This document shows positions 1-8,551 of a DNA stretch of 64,000 nt, in pieces. Position 1 is the first letter of the stretch; each line of letters begins with the position of its first letter. The stretch is from Marinagarivorans algicola (GTDB lineage Bacteria > Pseudomonadota > Gammaproteobacteria > Pseudomonadales > Cellvibrionaceae): positions 62,001 through 126,000 of the forward strand of contig NZ_LGAK01000009.1 in NCBI RefSeq assembly GCF_001292705.1, in the 5' to 3' direction. The notes under the pieces are model-generated. The model was not told the DNA's origin. It saw only the letters and a list, made by a program, of their open reading frames with translations, and ran no database searches. The position numbers and the translations under genes were made by a program.

Positions 1-2
1 CG

Positions 3-296
3 CCGGTAGGTCATAAACCCGATAAAAAAACGGAGCGCCAAAATAGCGCAGCACTACGCGCCCAATTAAAACCATTAACGAATGCGATCAAAAATTTAGA
101 AAAAAAAATAAACCAATTACAAAAGCAGCTAGATGAGGCTCAAAAGATACTGGCGGATCCTGATATTTATAGTCGAGGCGGTAATGATTTAGCCAATGCA
201 CTAAAAGCTGAGGCAGATGTTAATAAAAAATTAATGGAATACGAAGAGCAGTGGATGGAAAAAAGTGAAGAGTTAGAGGCTTTAACGCAAGACTAG
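3..296 (+). CDS. yheS: ABC-F family ATPase YheS-like, C-terminal end (partial)
   Basis: The reading frame is open from the left edge and stops at TAG 294-296, so only the last 97 codons are present. The visible part is charged and helical, rich in Lys, Glu and Gln, and holds the pattern ADPDIYS followed by EYEEQWMEKSEELEAL. This matches the C-terminal coiled-coil tail of ABC-F proteins of the YheS/Uup type, where a short D-P/S-x-x-Y turn separates two helices and the last helix carries a conserved Trp. ABC-F proteins are soluble ribosome-associated ATPases. No ATPase motif is in view, so the family call rests on the tail alone; YheS fits better than Uup because of the E-W-x-E helix close to the stop. 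psrA follows 50 bp downstream in the same direction. Confidence 0.6.
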   Translation, partial: PVGHKPDKKTERQNSAALRAQLKPLTNAIKNLEKKINQLQKQLDEAQKILADPDIYSRGGNDLANALKAEADVNKKLMEYEEQWMEKSEELEALTQD

Positions 297-346
297 CGTT
301 GAATGTAATTATAGTGAGTATGCCAAAATAAAATTAAGGGTTTAAA

Positions 347-976
347 ATGGCCAATAGTGAGACTGTCGACAAGATTTTACATTCTGCGACACTTTTGTTT
401 GCTGAGCGTGGGTTTGCTGAAACATCATTACGTACAATAACCAGTATGGCTGATGTTAATTTGGCAGCTGTTAATTATCATTTTGGCTCGAAAAAAGCAT
501 TGATTCAAGCTGTATTTACACGCTTTTTAGAACCTTTTTGCCAAGAGCTAAATAGTAATTTGAATGCATTATGTAAAAGCTTAAAGGGTGAAGCACCAAC
601 GGCACGTCAAATATTATTGGCTATGGGTGAAGCATTTATCTCAACACAAAAAATAGTGGGCGAACGTCCTGAGCGCTTTGCCTGCTTGATGATGATGGCC
701 TATGCGCAATCACAAGAGCATTTGCGGGAGTATTGTGGCGAACGCTACGGTAGTACGCTGACCCGATTTATAGAGTTGTTACAAACAACCGCACCCGATG
801 TCGATTTTATGAAATTCTATTGGCGAATGAACTTTATGCTGGGTGCTTCTTTATTTACTTTAACAAGCTTTGACTCGATCACCTCGATGTTAGGTAAAGA
901 TCCCAAAGAAGCATCAATTGATGAATTGCTAAAATATTTAGTTCCAGCCATGAGCGGTATGCTGCAAAGTGACTAA
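347..976 (+). CDS. psrA: TetR-family transcriptional regulator, PsrA-like
   Basis: A 209-residue TetR-family repressor. Residues 5-50 form the helix-turn-helix domain, with the recognition part VNLAAVNYHFGSKKALIQAVF. The N-terminal ETVDKILHSATLLFAERGFAETSLR and the ligand domain (SQEHLREY, FYWRMNFMLGA) resemble Pseudomonas PsrA, which senses long-chain fatty acids and controls beta-oxidation genes and rpoS. The neighbour downstream is nagZ, the same order as psrA-nagZ in pseudomonads, which supports the orthology. The ATG lies 50 bp after the previous gene, preceded by AAGGG. The ligand is inferred from the family. I saw no clear GAAAC-GTTTC type PsrA box upstream. Confidence 0.8.
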   Translation: MANSETVDKILHSATLLFAERGFAETSLRTITSMADVNLAAVNYHFGSKKALIQAVFTRFLEPFCQELNSNLNALCKSLKGEAPTARQILLAMGEAFISTQKIVGERPERFACLMMMAYAQSQEHLREYCGERYGSTLTRFIELLQTTAPDVDFMKFYWRMNFMLGASLFTLTSFDSITSMLGKDPKEASIDELLKYLVPAMSGMLQSD

Positions 977-1048
977 AGTAAAGAAGTGTAGGGCTTTTTT
1001 TGAGATGACTATTGATTCAATACGACGACAAATAGTTTAGGGTGGCTT

Positions 1049-2071
1049 GTGAAATACTCGCAGTTAGGGCATGTAATGCTGGATGTGCAGGGAACCTCTT
1101 TGAGCGCGCAAGAACGAGAGGTGATTGCGCATCCACAAGTAGGTGGTGTCATTTTATTTGCGCGCAATTACGAGAGCGTGCAGCAATTGATTGACCTAAA
1201 TCGTCAGATACGCGCGTGTAAGCCTAATATTTTGATTGCTGTCGATCATGAAGGTGGCAGAGTTCAGCGCTTTAAGGAGGGGTTTACCCGTATTCCGTCG
1301 ATGTATAAATTGGCCCAAGCGGCACCCACCTTACTCGGTCCTACAGCACAGCTCATGGCACTAGAGCTAATGGCGGTAGGTATTGATTTTACGTTTGCCC
1401 CGGTACTTGATCGGTTTAATCCTGAGAGCGGGGTGATTGGCGATCGCGCTTTTAGTGAGAGTCCTGCTAACATTATTGAGTATGCGGGCCAATTTATTGA
1501 GGGGTTAAATGCCGAGGGTATGGCAGCGGTGGGCAAGCACTTTCCTGGTCATGGCGGTGTCGACGGTGACACGCACCTAGAAGGTGCTGTTGATTCTCGT
1601 GATTTTCAGGACATTGAGCGAACAGACTTACAGCCGTTTAAACAACTTGCCGCTAAATTACAAGGGATTATGCCGGCGCATGTTATCTTTCCTTGTGTGA
1701 GTGAAAACCCTGTGGGTTTTAGTCGACAGTGGCTAGAGGGCATTTTAAGGCAGCAGCTTCATTTTACAGGGGCTATATTGAGCGATGATTTATCGATGGT
1801 TGCTGCACATATTGCCGGTGATCCGCTCGAGCGTGGCTTAGCAGCGATTAATGCGGGCTGCTCTATGGCTTTAATGTGTAATAATCCCGACGGTGCGATA
1901 GCTTTGATCGAAGGCCTAGAGAAGCAAGGCTTAGTAGCCAATGAGACACGCTTACACCCATTAAGTGCCCATAAGCGTCGCGCGCAACACGGTTTTAATT
2001 GGCATGCTTTACACAAAACAGCAACTTGGTTACAAACACACCGAGCCATTAATAACGTTAATGATATGTAG
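1049..2071 (+). CDS. nagZ: Beta-N-acetylhexosaminidase NagZ
   Basis: A 340-residue glycoside hydrolase family 3 protein. It removes N-acetylglucosamine from 1,6-anhydro-muropeptides in the cytoplasm during peptidoglycan recycling. The signature KHFPGHG is at residues 163-169, followed by DTH at 174-176, the mobile loop with the acid/base His of NagZ. ILSDDLSM near residue 246 carries the nucleophile Asp. VDHEGGRVQR at 65-74 is the substrate-binding segment. The start is GTG at 1049, 72 bp after psrA. The length is that of a normal single-domain NagZ. There is no signal peptide, consistent with a cytoplasmic enzyme. Confidence 0.95.
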   Translation: MKYSQLGHVMLDVQGTSLSAQEREVIAHPQVGGVILFARNYESVQQLIDLNRQIRACKPNILIAVDHEGGRVQRFKEGFTRIPSMYKLAQAAPTLLGPTAQLMALELMAVGIDFTFAPVLDRFNPESGVIGDRAFSESPANIIEYAGQFIEGLNAEGMAAVGKHFPGHGGVDGDTHLEGAVDSRDFQDIERTDLQPFKQLAAKLQGIMPAHVIFPCVSENPVGFSRQWLEGILRQQLHFTGAILSDDLSMVAAHIAGDPLERGLAAINAGCSMALMCNNPDGAIALIEGLEKQGLVANETRLHPLSAHKRRAQHGFNWHALHKTATWLQTHRAINNVNDM

Positions 2072-2159
2072 CATCTCAACCGGGCTGTTATGTATCAGTG
2101 GTTGATATGGCATAGACCAATCATCGAGTAATTACACTCATTATATCAAAGGGCAGTAA

Positions 2160-3272
2160 GTGGAAACTTTAAATACTTGGTTGCAAAGTTTTATCGACAA
2201 AGATTATTTATGGATTGTCGAAGTGTTTATTGTGGTAACGGCAACACTATGCATTGCGTTTATTGTTAATCGTTTTATTGCAAAAATTTTACTGCGCAGT
2301 CATGCAACGAAAAGTTTGTGGGATGACGCTCTTTTTGAAGCGCTGCATCGGCCAGCTAAATGGATGGTTTGGGTTTTAGGGTTATCGTACGCGGCCAGTA
2401 TCGCAGCAAGGCAAACTGAGGTGAATCTGCTTACTATGATAGCACCCGCTCGCACGGTGCTATCCATTATGCTGATTGTGTGGTTTATTGTTGGTTTTAT
2501 TAAGCGCGCTGAAAATAATCTGACTGACCCAGGGTATGCGCGTAAGCCAATGGATAAAACCACGGCCATGGCGATTGGTAAGTTGTTGCGTGTCTCCACA
2601 ATTATCACTTCAGCGCTCGTCGTTTTACAATCGCTAGGTTACAGTATTTCAGGTGTATTGGCCTTTGGCGGTATTGGTGGTATTGCGGTAGGTTTTGCGG
2701 CCAAAGATTTACTGGCTAATTTTTTTGGTGGCCTGATGATTTATTTAGATCGTCCTTTTGCCGTTGGTGATTGGGTGCGCTCACCCGATAAAAATATTGA
2801 GGGTACGGTCGAAGATATTGGCTGGCGGCTCACGCGTATTCGAACCTTTGATAAGCGACCCTTATACGTACCCAATGCCACCTTTACGCAAATATCGGTA
2901 GAAAACCCTTCGCGTATGCTCAATCGCCGTATTAAGGAGACCATTGGTATTCGTTATGATGACGCAGGTAAAATGGCAGCGATTGTAAGCGATGTAAAGT
3001 CAATGCTGCAAAACCACCCAGCAATAGATCAAGACCAAACAATGATTGTTAATTTTGATGCTTTTAATAGCAGCAGCCTTGATTTCTTTATTTATACCTT
3101 TACTAAAACAACGGCTTGGATTGAGTATCATGAAATTAAGCAAGATGTGATGCTTAAAATTATTGATATTATTGAACAGCACAATGCCGAATGTGCGTTT
3201 CCAACAGCCACGGTGCATATTCCACACGGCGTTACATTACCTGACGGTGCGCATCAAGCGCCCGGTGTATAG
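2160..3272 (+). CDS. MscS-family mechanosensitive ion channel
   Basis: A 370-residue membrane protein of the small-conductance mechanosensitive channel family. Hydrophobic segments lie at about residues 18-38, 65-85, 97-115 and 145-160. The pore helix is the Gly/Ala-rich stretch GGIGGIAVGFAAKDLLANFFGG at about 170-191. The beta domain starts at DRPFAVGDWV (about 198) and includes the typical GTVEDIGWRLTRIRTFD. It would open under hypo-osmotic stress. It has one more N-terminal helix than E. coli MscS, like the YbdG/YjeP-lite group, so it is probably not the mscS ortholog. The start is GTG at 2160. The nearby hpt gene begins 59 bp downstream. Confidence 0.88.
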   Translation: METLNTWLQSFIDKDYLWIVEVFIVVTATLCIAFIVNRFIAKILLRSHATKSLWDDALFEALHRPAKWMVWVLGLSYAASIAARQTEVNLLTMIAPARTVLSIMLIVWFIVGFIKRAENNLTDPGYARKPMDKTTAMAIGKLLRVSTIITSALVVLQSLGYSISGVLAFGGIGGIAVGFAAKDLLANFFGGLMIYLDRPFAVGDWVRSPDKNIEGTVEDIGWRLTRIRTFDKRPLYVPNATFTQISVENPSRMLNRRIKETIGIRYDDAGKMAAIVSDVKSMLQNHPAIDQDQTMIVNFDAFNSSSLDFFIYTFTKTTAWIEYHEIKQDVMLKIIDIIEQHNAECAFPTATVHIPHGVTLPDGAHQAPGV

Positions 3273-3331
3273 GCGGGTATACCCATTATAATGCACATCG
3301 ACGTGAATTTTTTAACCTGAGAAGATATTGT

Positions 3332-3880
3332 ATGGCTGATCATATCCCGTGGCCTAGCGCGCACCAATTAATGACAGAGCAAGAAATAACGGATGCGATT
3401 GCCGCGCAGGCAATCACAATTAACCAACAGCTGGGTCATCAGCCTTTGTTGGTGCTGTGCGTAATGCAGGGTGGCTTGGTGTACACGGGGCACTTACTGC
3501 CTAAATTAAAAATGCCCATTGTGCTCGATACATTGCGTGTAACGCGTTACCGCAATACGACTCATGGTGGCGAACAAGTCGATTGGCTTACGCAGCCAGA
3601 AGCAAGTTTAAAAGGCCAACATGTTTTATTACTTGATGATATTTTTGACGAAGGTAAAACACTGGAATATCTACACGCTTGGGCTGTGGCTCAAGGGGCT
3701 GATCATGTGTACTCTGCGGTAATGGTCAATAAAATTCATACCCGAAAGCCAAAACAATATCGTACTGATTTTAGCGCAAAAGATGTTCCTGATCAGTATG
3801 TTTTTGGTATGGGTATGGACTATTGCGGCGCTTGGCGTAATGCTAGTGGAATTTGGGCGCTGACTAATGACCACTCATAA
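3332..3880 (+). CDS. hpt: Hypoxanthine-guanine phosphoribosyltransferase
   Basis: A 182-residue type I phosphoribosyltransferase that joins hypoxanthine or guanine to PRPP in purine salvage. The PRPP-binding loop is LLLDDIFDEGKT at about residues 100-111. VMQGGLVYTGHL at about 45-56 is the flexible-loop/PPi region, and MDYCGAWRN near the end fits the purine-binding C-terminus. The ATG at 3332 is preceded by GAGAAG. The last two codons overlap by 6 bp the end of the convergent hydrolase gene, so the two transcripts run into each other with no intergenic terminator. Confidence 0.9.
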   Translation: MADHIPWPSAHQLMTEQEITDAIAAQAITINQQLGHQPLLVLCVMQGGLVYTGHLLPKLKMPIVLDTLRVTRYRNTTHGGEQVDWLTQPEASLKGQHVLLLDDIFDEGKTLEYLHAWAVAQGADHVYSAVMVNKIHTRKPKQYRTDFSAKDVPDQYVFGMGMDYCGAWRNASGIWALTNDHS

Positions 3881-5350
3881 ATCAGGTACAACAGAAGCTT
3901 GCGTTAGCGCAAACACTTTATGGCTAGGGAGACGCAGTAAAATAACATCCACAATAGAGGTTTTAAACGGCTGTATTAAGGCGCGTAATTTTTTTGCGCT
4001 CAGAGGCAGCATGACTGGCAGGTAATGCATGTCCGGGCTCTTGGGCTCGACGCCGGTAATTTCAAGCGTTATTGGCGCTATATTGGCTAAGCGATCAGTT
4101 AACTCCCCCTTTTCAAAGCGCTGAACACGAAAATAATAAGTTGTGTTACCTTGGCTTAAGCTATTTTTTATTTTATCTTCAATTAATAGTGGCAGTGCTA
4201 GGCTATGTTTTTTGGCATGGCTTTTAAAGGTAATGTCGTGCTCATTAATGTCACGCCCAAACTGATCACGCACACGAAAAATAACTTGGCTGTGAGCCTC
4301 GTACTGTGATTGCGGATTCCATTCATTTAAGCGTTGCTTAAGCTTGGCGGCACGATTTAATGTTTTCTCGGTAATTTTTTGCCACTTATCCATAAGGTGT
4401 TGTTGGGTGTTGGGTGTGTTATTGCAGGTCAAGGCTTCTTTGATGCGCGGCAGTACTTGTGTGCGGTTTCTGCGTCCTTCCATAATACCGATAGCGTCAC
4501 CTATGTGGGCTGTTTCGTAGAGTAGTGCATAGGGCACTTGCGGCGCTTGATCGGCTTGATGTAGTACTGTGAGCTTGTAGAGCTGACTAGGCAGCGCTTG
4601 GTTAGCACAGCGCGCGCGAATGTGTTCTTGTAAAATTTGCGCGCTTAAACGACTGCCTTCGGGTGTATAAGTAATTTCGAAATAATTAAAGTTCGCATTT
4701 GCCGATGCTGTACGCAGTGTGCAATCCGAGGAGTCTTCTTTGACATAGCGATTGGGTATCATGCGTAATGCCGGTAGCGTTTGTGAGCCAACCATGCAAT
4801 ATTCATAAACGCCAAAGTCATCACGTAGGCTATGATGGGCTTGCAAAAAATATTGATGTAAATCGATTGTGACATTGGCACCAAATTCTAAGCTGCGCAG
4901 CGAGGGTAGGCCTGTTGATGTACCCTTAAAGATGATATGTGCCCAACGAGATAATTGCCCCATACCCATGTGTGCTAGCCCGCTACCAAAAAAAGCACCG
5001 GCTAAATAAATAACTTTATTGAGCGGGCTGGGTTTTGGGCTGTACTCTTTAAGCCAGTGTCGAATAACGAGCGCTCCCGTGCTGTGTACAATACAGCGAA
5101 AGCCTTGATCGAGTAAATGTTGATAGCTTGGTGACCTCAATGCACGCTCTAAAGCAAAGCTGACATCCTCTAAATGAATACCGTCGCTGAGCGATATCCA
5201 GCGGCTCAAATTAATACTGACAACTTTTTGGCCTAAGCTATGCGCAATCTGTTGAGGTAGCTCGCCGTATATATCGTGGATTGGTGTGTTGCGGCCTTCA
5301 CTACCGTAGCCGTGAATAAAAACAATAGGTGTGTTGGTCGCTGTGGTCAT
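3875..5350 (-). CDS. Putative alpha/beta-fold hydrolase (lipase/esterase-like)
   Basis: A 491-residue protein. The first 120 residues look like an alpha/beta hydrolase: PIVFIHGYGSEGR at 8-20 is the oxyanion-hole strand-loop, and VHSTGALVIRHWL at 88-100 holds the likely nucleophile Ser90. The usual GxSxG is changed to V-H-S-T-G, so the first glycine is missing. YLAGAFFGSGLAHMG further on resembles the lid region of class 2/3 lipases. Residues 350-490 have the look of beta-rich accessory sequence (VIFRVRDQFGRDINEHDITF). No signal peptide is visible, so it may be cytoplasmic. Substrate unknown. It is followed, 183 bp upstream on the map, by rph on the other side of a short spacer. Confidence 0.6.
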   Translation of the reverse strand: MTTATNTPIVFIHGYGSEGRNTPIHDIYGELPQQIAHSLGQKVVSINLSRWISLSDGIHLEDVSFALERALRSPSYQHLLDQGFRCIVHSTGALVIRHWLKEYSPKPSPLNKVIYLAGAFFGSGLAHMGMGQLSRWAHIIFKGTSTGLPSLRSLEFGANVTIDLHQYFLQAHHSLRDDFGVYEYCMVGSQTLPALRMIPNRYVKEDSSDCTLRTASANANFNYFEITYTPEGSRLSAQILQEHIRARCANQALPSQLYKLTVLHQADQAPQVPYALLYETAHIGDAIGIMEGRRNRTQVLPRIKEALTCNNTPNTQQHLMDKWQKITEKTLNRAAKLKQRLNEWNPQSQYEAHSQVIFRVRDQFGRDINEHDITFKSHAKKHSLALPLLIEDKIKNSLSQGNTTYYFRVQRFEKGELTDRLANIAPITLEITGVEPKSPDMHYLPVMLPLSAKKLRALIQPFKTSIVDVILLRLPSHKVFALTQASVVPDL

Positions 5351-5533
5351 GTGGGTGACTCGATAGTTATCGACAGTTGTTTAATTTGTTATATTTTGGT
5401 GTCGCTAGGCTAGCAGGAGTTGATGTTAAATGTAAGCGTTTGAAAATTAGCCCATTGTTTAATCTATACTCAGATTTTTGATATTGGGCTGCGATGTATA
5501 TCGGCAGCCCAATAGTCGAGCTTGACCGGCACC

Positions 5534-6253
5534 TTATTGTGCGAGTGCATCACGCTGTAAAGCGATCAAGCTTTGAATACCTTGCTTGCCCAAGTTCAGC
5601 ATGGCTTGGCATTCATCTTCGCTAAAGGGGGCTTTTTCAGCGGTCCCTTGAATTTCAATAATGCCGCCTTTTTCGGTCATAACTAAATTCATATCGGTAT
5701 CGGCATTGGAGTCTTCAGAGTAGTCTAAATCGAGTACGGGCACGCCTTTGTAAATCCCTACGCTCACTGATGCAAGCATATGAAGCAGTGGGTCTGTTTT
5801 TAAAGTGCCACGGCGCTGTAGGTGATTAAGTGCATCAATAACAGCCACGCAGGCGCCGGTAATAGCGGCTGTACGAGTACCGCCGTCAGCTTGAATAACA
5901 TCACAATCAACAACAAGGGTAAATTCACCCAAAGTATTTAAGTCGATAGCAGCACGGAGTGATCGGCCAATAAAGCGTTGTATTTCTACGGTGCGACCGT
6001 CTTGTTTACCTCTGGTGGCTTCGCGGTTCATGCGTGTACTAGTCGAGCGTGGTAGCATACCGTACTCGGCGGTTAGCCAGCCTTTGCCTTGCCCCTTCAA
6101 AAACCGCGGCACGCCTTTATTCACACTGGCTGTGCACAATACACGAGTGTCTCCAAATTCTATCAGTACCGAGCCCTCGGCATGTTTGGTGTAGTTGCGG
6201 GTGATGTTAATGGCTCGAAGCTGCTCTGGGGTGCGGCCGCTGGGTCGATGCAT
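5534..6253 (-). CDS. rph: Ribonuclease PH
   Basis: A 239-residue phosphorolytic 3'-5' exoribonuclease that trims tRNA 3' ends. It begins [15 protein letters not shown], the standard RNase PH start, and contains [20 protein letters not shown] (phosphate- and RNA-binding arginines), [19 protein letters not shown] and [16 protein letters not shown], all hallmarks of the family. The length is normal. It is divergent from yicC, an arrangement common in gammaproteobacteria, although here the two starts are 480 bp apart because of an inserted repeat at 6570-6694. Confidence 0.96.
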   Translation of the reverse strand: MHRPSGRTPEQLRAINITRNYTKHAEGSVLIEFGDTRVLCTASVNKGVPRFLKGQGKGWLTAEYGMLPRSTSTRMNREATRGKQDGRTVEIQRFIGRSLRAAIDLNTLGEFTLVVDCDVIQADGGTRTAAITGACVAVIDALNHLQRRGTLKTDPLLHMLASVSVGIYKGVPVLDLDYSEDSNADTDMNLVMTEKGGIIEIQGTAEKAPFSEDECQAMLNLGKQGIQSLIALQRDALAQ

Positions 6254-6569
6254 GAGGTATCCTAGGTTTAAATTGTACGATGATAAAAAGCGATATTATG
6301 ACAGCCGGTGCGATATAGCCCAAGTAAAAGCGTGGTCTATCAATCACTTTAATGTTGACAGCTTGTTAAGATAACGGAGCATGTCCCAGTCTGTTACGCC
6401 TTGAACAACGCAGCTGAGTGAGTAGAAAATCTGTAGTATGGGATGCAGTATTACTGCCTCCGCTTAAACTTTTTTCGTAAGCGTTTGCACGTTAAACTCA
6501 CGAGTTGCTAATGAAATACAGGTGGCAGGCTTATGTCGCCAAAAGTACTTAACATAAAACAATACGTCA
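6254..6569. other. Intergenic region between rph and the repeat copy
   Basis: This stretch holds the upstream region of rph, which is read to the left. I see no ORF with a credible ribosome binding site and no RNA gene. It is unusually long for an rph/yicC divergent pair. The dispersed repeat described separately starts at 6570. Confidence 0.4.
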
Positions 6570-6694
6570 CTATTCAGAGGCACCATAATAGGGGTCAGAG
6601 GCACCGAAATTGGGGGCTAATGAATCATTGCTTGGGTCGCTCAAGCCACTCATCAGCACCCTATCAGGTAAAATTTTTCAGCTTGGCTGAATAG
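6570..6694 (+). repeat. Dispersed MITE-like repeat, copy 1 (internally deleted)
   Basis: The segment starts CTATTCAG and ends CTGAATAG, a perfect 8-bp terminal inverted repeat. Inside are GAGGCACC, CCGAAATTGGGGGCTAATG, AATCATTGCTTGGGTCGCTC and AAGCCACTCAT, then the right part CAGCACCCTATCAGGTAAA and TTTTTCAGCTTGG. The same blocks in the same order occur at 31702 and 39171, and inverted at 56069. This copy lacks the central block with the GGGCGCT...GCGCTTAAGCGCCC hairpin present in the others; the deletion joins two short CAT-containing sequences. It sits in the rph/yicC spacer. Confidence 0.75.
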
Positions 6695-6734
6695 TTAAGA
6701 CAAGCAATGCGTAGGAACAATATTAGGAACAATT

Positions 6735-7595
6735 ATGACACACAGTATGACAGGCTTTGCGCGTACACAACGTGAATATGCGTGGGGGGTATTAAGCTGC
6801 GAAATTCGCAGTGTTAACCACCGTTATTTAGAGCCTTCTTTTCGTTTGCCCGACAGTTTGCGAGCAATAGAAGCCACTTTGCGTGACCAGCTTAAAAACC
6901 AGTTAGGTCGCGGCAAAGTTGAAATTACATTTTTTACACAACAAGCGCAAAGCGACAGCCATCGCGTTGATGAAGCCGCCTTGCAGGCTTTAGCACAGTT
7001 ACTGGCAACAGCTGAGCATATACTACCAAACGTAGCGCCGGTTAACCCTCTCGAGGCGTTACGTTGGCCTGGAGTGCTCCAAGCCCAGGAGCTTGATGGC
7101 GAGCAGCTGGCCCATGCTGCGCAGCAAATGATGGGTGACACCTTGACTGTTTTGCAGGCGAGCCGTGCACGCGAAGGTGCAAGTTTGGCGCAGCATATTC
7201 AGGCACGTTTGCAATCGATGAGCACTCATGTAAAAGCATTGCGTGCTCAGATGCCAAATTTAGTCGCGGCACAACAAGCCAAGCTCAGCCAAAAAATTAT
7301 GAATTTACAGGTCGAAGTCGATAATGATCGCTTAGCGCAAGAGTTAGTTATTATTGCGCAAAAAGCCGATGTTACAGAAGAGTTAGATCGGTTGGACACC
7401 CACATCGCCGAGGCGCAGCACACACTAAAACAGGCTGGCTCTATAGGGCGGCGGCTCGACTTTTTAATGCAAGAATTTAATCGCGAAGCTAACACCCTGA
7501 GTAGTAAAGCTATTACTGGCGGTGTTACGCAAGTGGCGGTTGAGTTGAAGGTGCTTATTGAGCAGATGCGTGAGCAGATCCAAAATATCGAATAG
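6735..7595 (+). CDS. yicC: YicC family endoribonuclease
   Basis: A 286-residue YicC protein. The N-terminus MTHSMTGFARTQREY and the C-terminal EFNREANTLSSKAI...EQMREQIQNIE are the two most conserved parts of the family. YicC is reported as an endoribonuclease; E. coli YicC acts with RNA decay factors on the sRNA RyhB. The ATG is 13 bp after a TAGGAACAA pair. In most relatives gmk, rpoZ and spoT follow, but here the 3' end of yicC is a junction with an integrated element, and the last codons (CAAAATATCGAATAG) occur again at 11896. The gene itself is intact. Confidence 0.93.
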   Translation: MTHSMTGFARTQREYAWGVLSCEIRSVNHRYLEPSFRLPDSLRAIEATLRDQLKNQLGRGKVEITFFTQQAQSDSHRVDEAALQALAQLLATAEHILPNVAPVNPLEALRWPGVLQAQELDGEQLAHAAQQMMGDTLTVLQASRAREGASLAQHIQARLQSMSTHVKALRAQMPNLVAAQQAKLSQKIMNLQVEVDNDRLAQELVIIAQKADVTEELDRLDTHIAEAQHTLKQAGSIGRRLDFLMQEFNREANTLSSKAITGGVTQVAVELKVLIEQMREQIQNIE

Positions 7596-7602
7596 TTTTT
7601 TT
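7581..7602 (+). other. Putative attachment site at yicC 3' end (att core, left)
   Basis: CAAAATATCGAATAG plus the following T-run is repeated exactly at 11896-11917, and the identity continues for hundreds of bases into the integrase gene. The 3' end of yicC is a known integration site of SXT/R391-mobilised Vibrio genomic islands of the MGIVflInd1 type. At 11885 the sequence reads E-Q-V-Q-N-I-E-stop in frame, an alternative yicC 3' end, which fits integrase-mediated site duplication. Core length is not determined. Confidence 0.6.
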
Positions 7603-7624
7603 CCCCATCCAAGAATGTTTTAGA

Positions 7625-7660
7625 AGCCCTGTTATTTGCTTGTAAATACAGGGCTTTTTT
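7625..7660 (+). terminator. Rho-independent terminator after yicC
   Basis: AGCCCTGT at 7625-7632 pairs with ACAGGGCT at 7648-7655, followed by a T-run. It lies 30 bp past the yicC stop. The duplicated copy near 11942 has lost half of the stem (ACAGG followed directly by T), so only this copy looks functional. Confidence 0.8.
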
Positions 7661-7714
7661 ATTTTTCCCGTCCAAATCGGTTTGCAGATGTCCGTTACCA
7701 ACTGCCTGTTTAGT

Positions 7715-7866
7715 GGTGGGCAGAATGGTGGGCAGTCCCCTCTTTTGGCTCAATAAGCATTTTGCGGTGAGCAAATTGGTGGGCAGTAAGTTACCCAATT
7801 TTCGCATTTAACTCGCCATCACAATAGGTTAGCTGCTGATTCAATAAGCAAATCGGTGGTGGGCAG
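7715..7866 (+). promoter_or_regulatory. Repeated GGTGGGCAG motifs, putative integrase arm sites (left)
   Basis: GGTGGGCAG occurs at 7715-7723, 7727-7735, 7778-7786 and 7858-7866, all in one orientation between the yicC junction and the integrase start. The same motif flanks the right junction at 11797-11805 and, with one change, at 11809-11817, and recurs at 12030, 12042 and 12122. Clusters of short direct repeats beside an att core are typical arm-type binding sites of tyrosine integrases. The role is inferred from position. Confidence 0.5.
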
Positions 7867-7909
7867 CCATTATTGCCCCCTCCATTATTTCAGCAACTAT
7901 GGAGTAAAC

Positions 7910-8455
7910 ATGGGAAAACTCACAGCAAAACAGGTTATTGCTTACAGCAAAGCCGACCCAAAAAAATATTCAGACGGTGAAGGCCTATACTTTTGCGTCC
8001 GCAAACAGGGCTCGCCGTATTGAATGATCCGCTACACCACAGCCAAAGGAAGACGAGAAGCCACCTTGGGGCAATTTCCTTTAATGTCGTTGGCAGACGC
8101 CAGAATTGCCGCCGCATACTTTCGAAAAGAAGTACGTGACGGTATAGATCCTCTTCTAGAAAAACAGAAAATCGAGTTACCTGACATTGAAACCGTAGAT
8201 CAACTGTTCCATGACTGGTATCGAACCGATCTGAGTAGACGACTAAAGCATCCCAAGATTCCGTATCGGGTTTACACCAAAGACATAAGCCCAGTCATTG
8301 GCATTAAGTGTATTGCTGAGGTGACTGCACGTGACGTACGCGAAGTATTAGTCACTATTGAGCCATTGCTTTTCCTACCGATAGCTCGCTTACAAAATAC
8401 CACACCCAGCTTTAAGCTAAATCAACCAACCCAATTACTTACTTTGATCAGCTGA
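7910..8455 (+). pseudogene. Tyrosine integrase (P4-type, DUF4102), nonsense-mutated and truncated
   Basis: The ATG at 7910 begins MGKLTAKQVIAYSKADPKKYSDGEGLYF, the N-terminal arm-binding domain of P4-like integrases, and the frame runs with R-Y-T-T-A-K-G-R-R-E-A-T-L-G-Q-F-P-L-M-S-L to a core-binding region ending near VTARDVREVL. Codon 38 is TGA (8021-8023) where the second copy at 12173 has TGG (Trp). After about 8350 the sequence no longer looks like an integrase, so the catalytic R-H-R-Y domain is absent. The fragment is a remnant. It lies 315 bp after yicC, the normal place for the integrase of an element that uses the yicC 3' end. Confidence 0.8.
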
Positions 8456-8551
8456 TGCAATCCCCCCCTGGGCGTCATTTGCTAATCCATGAGTTTCAAC
8501 AGCCGCCACACACTTCCCCATGCCTTTACCCCCTTACGCCAAAACTGTGAA

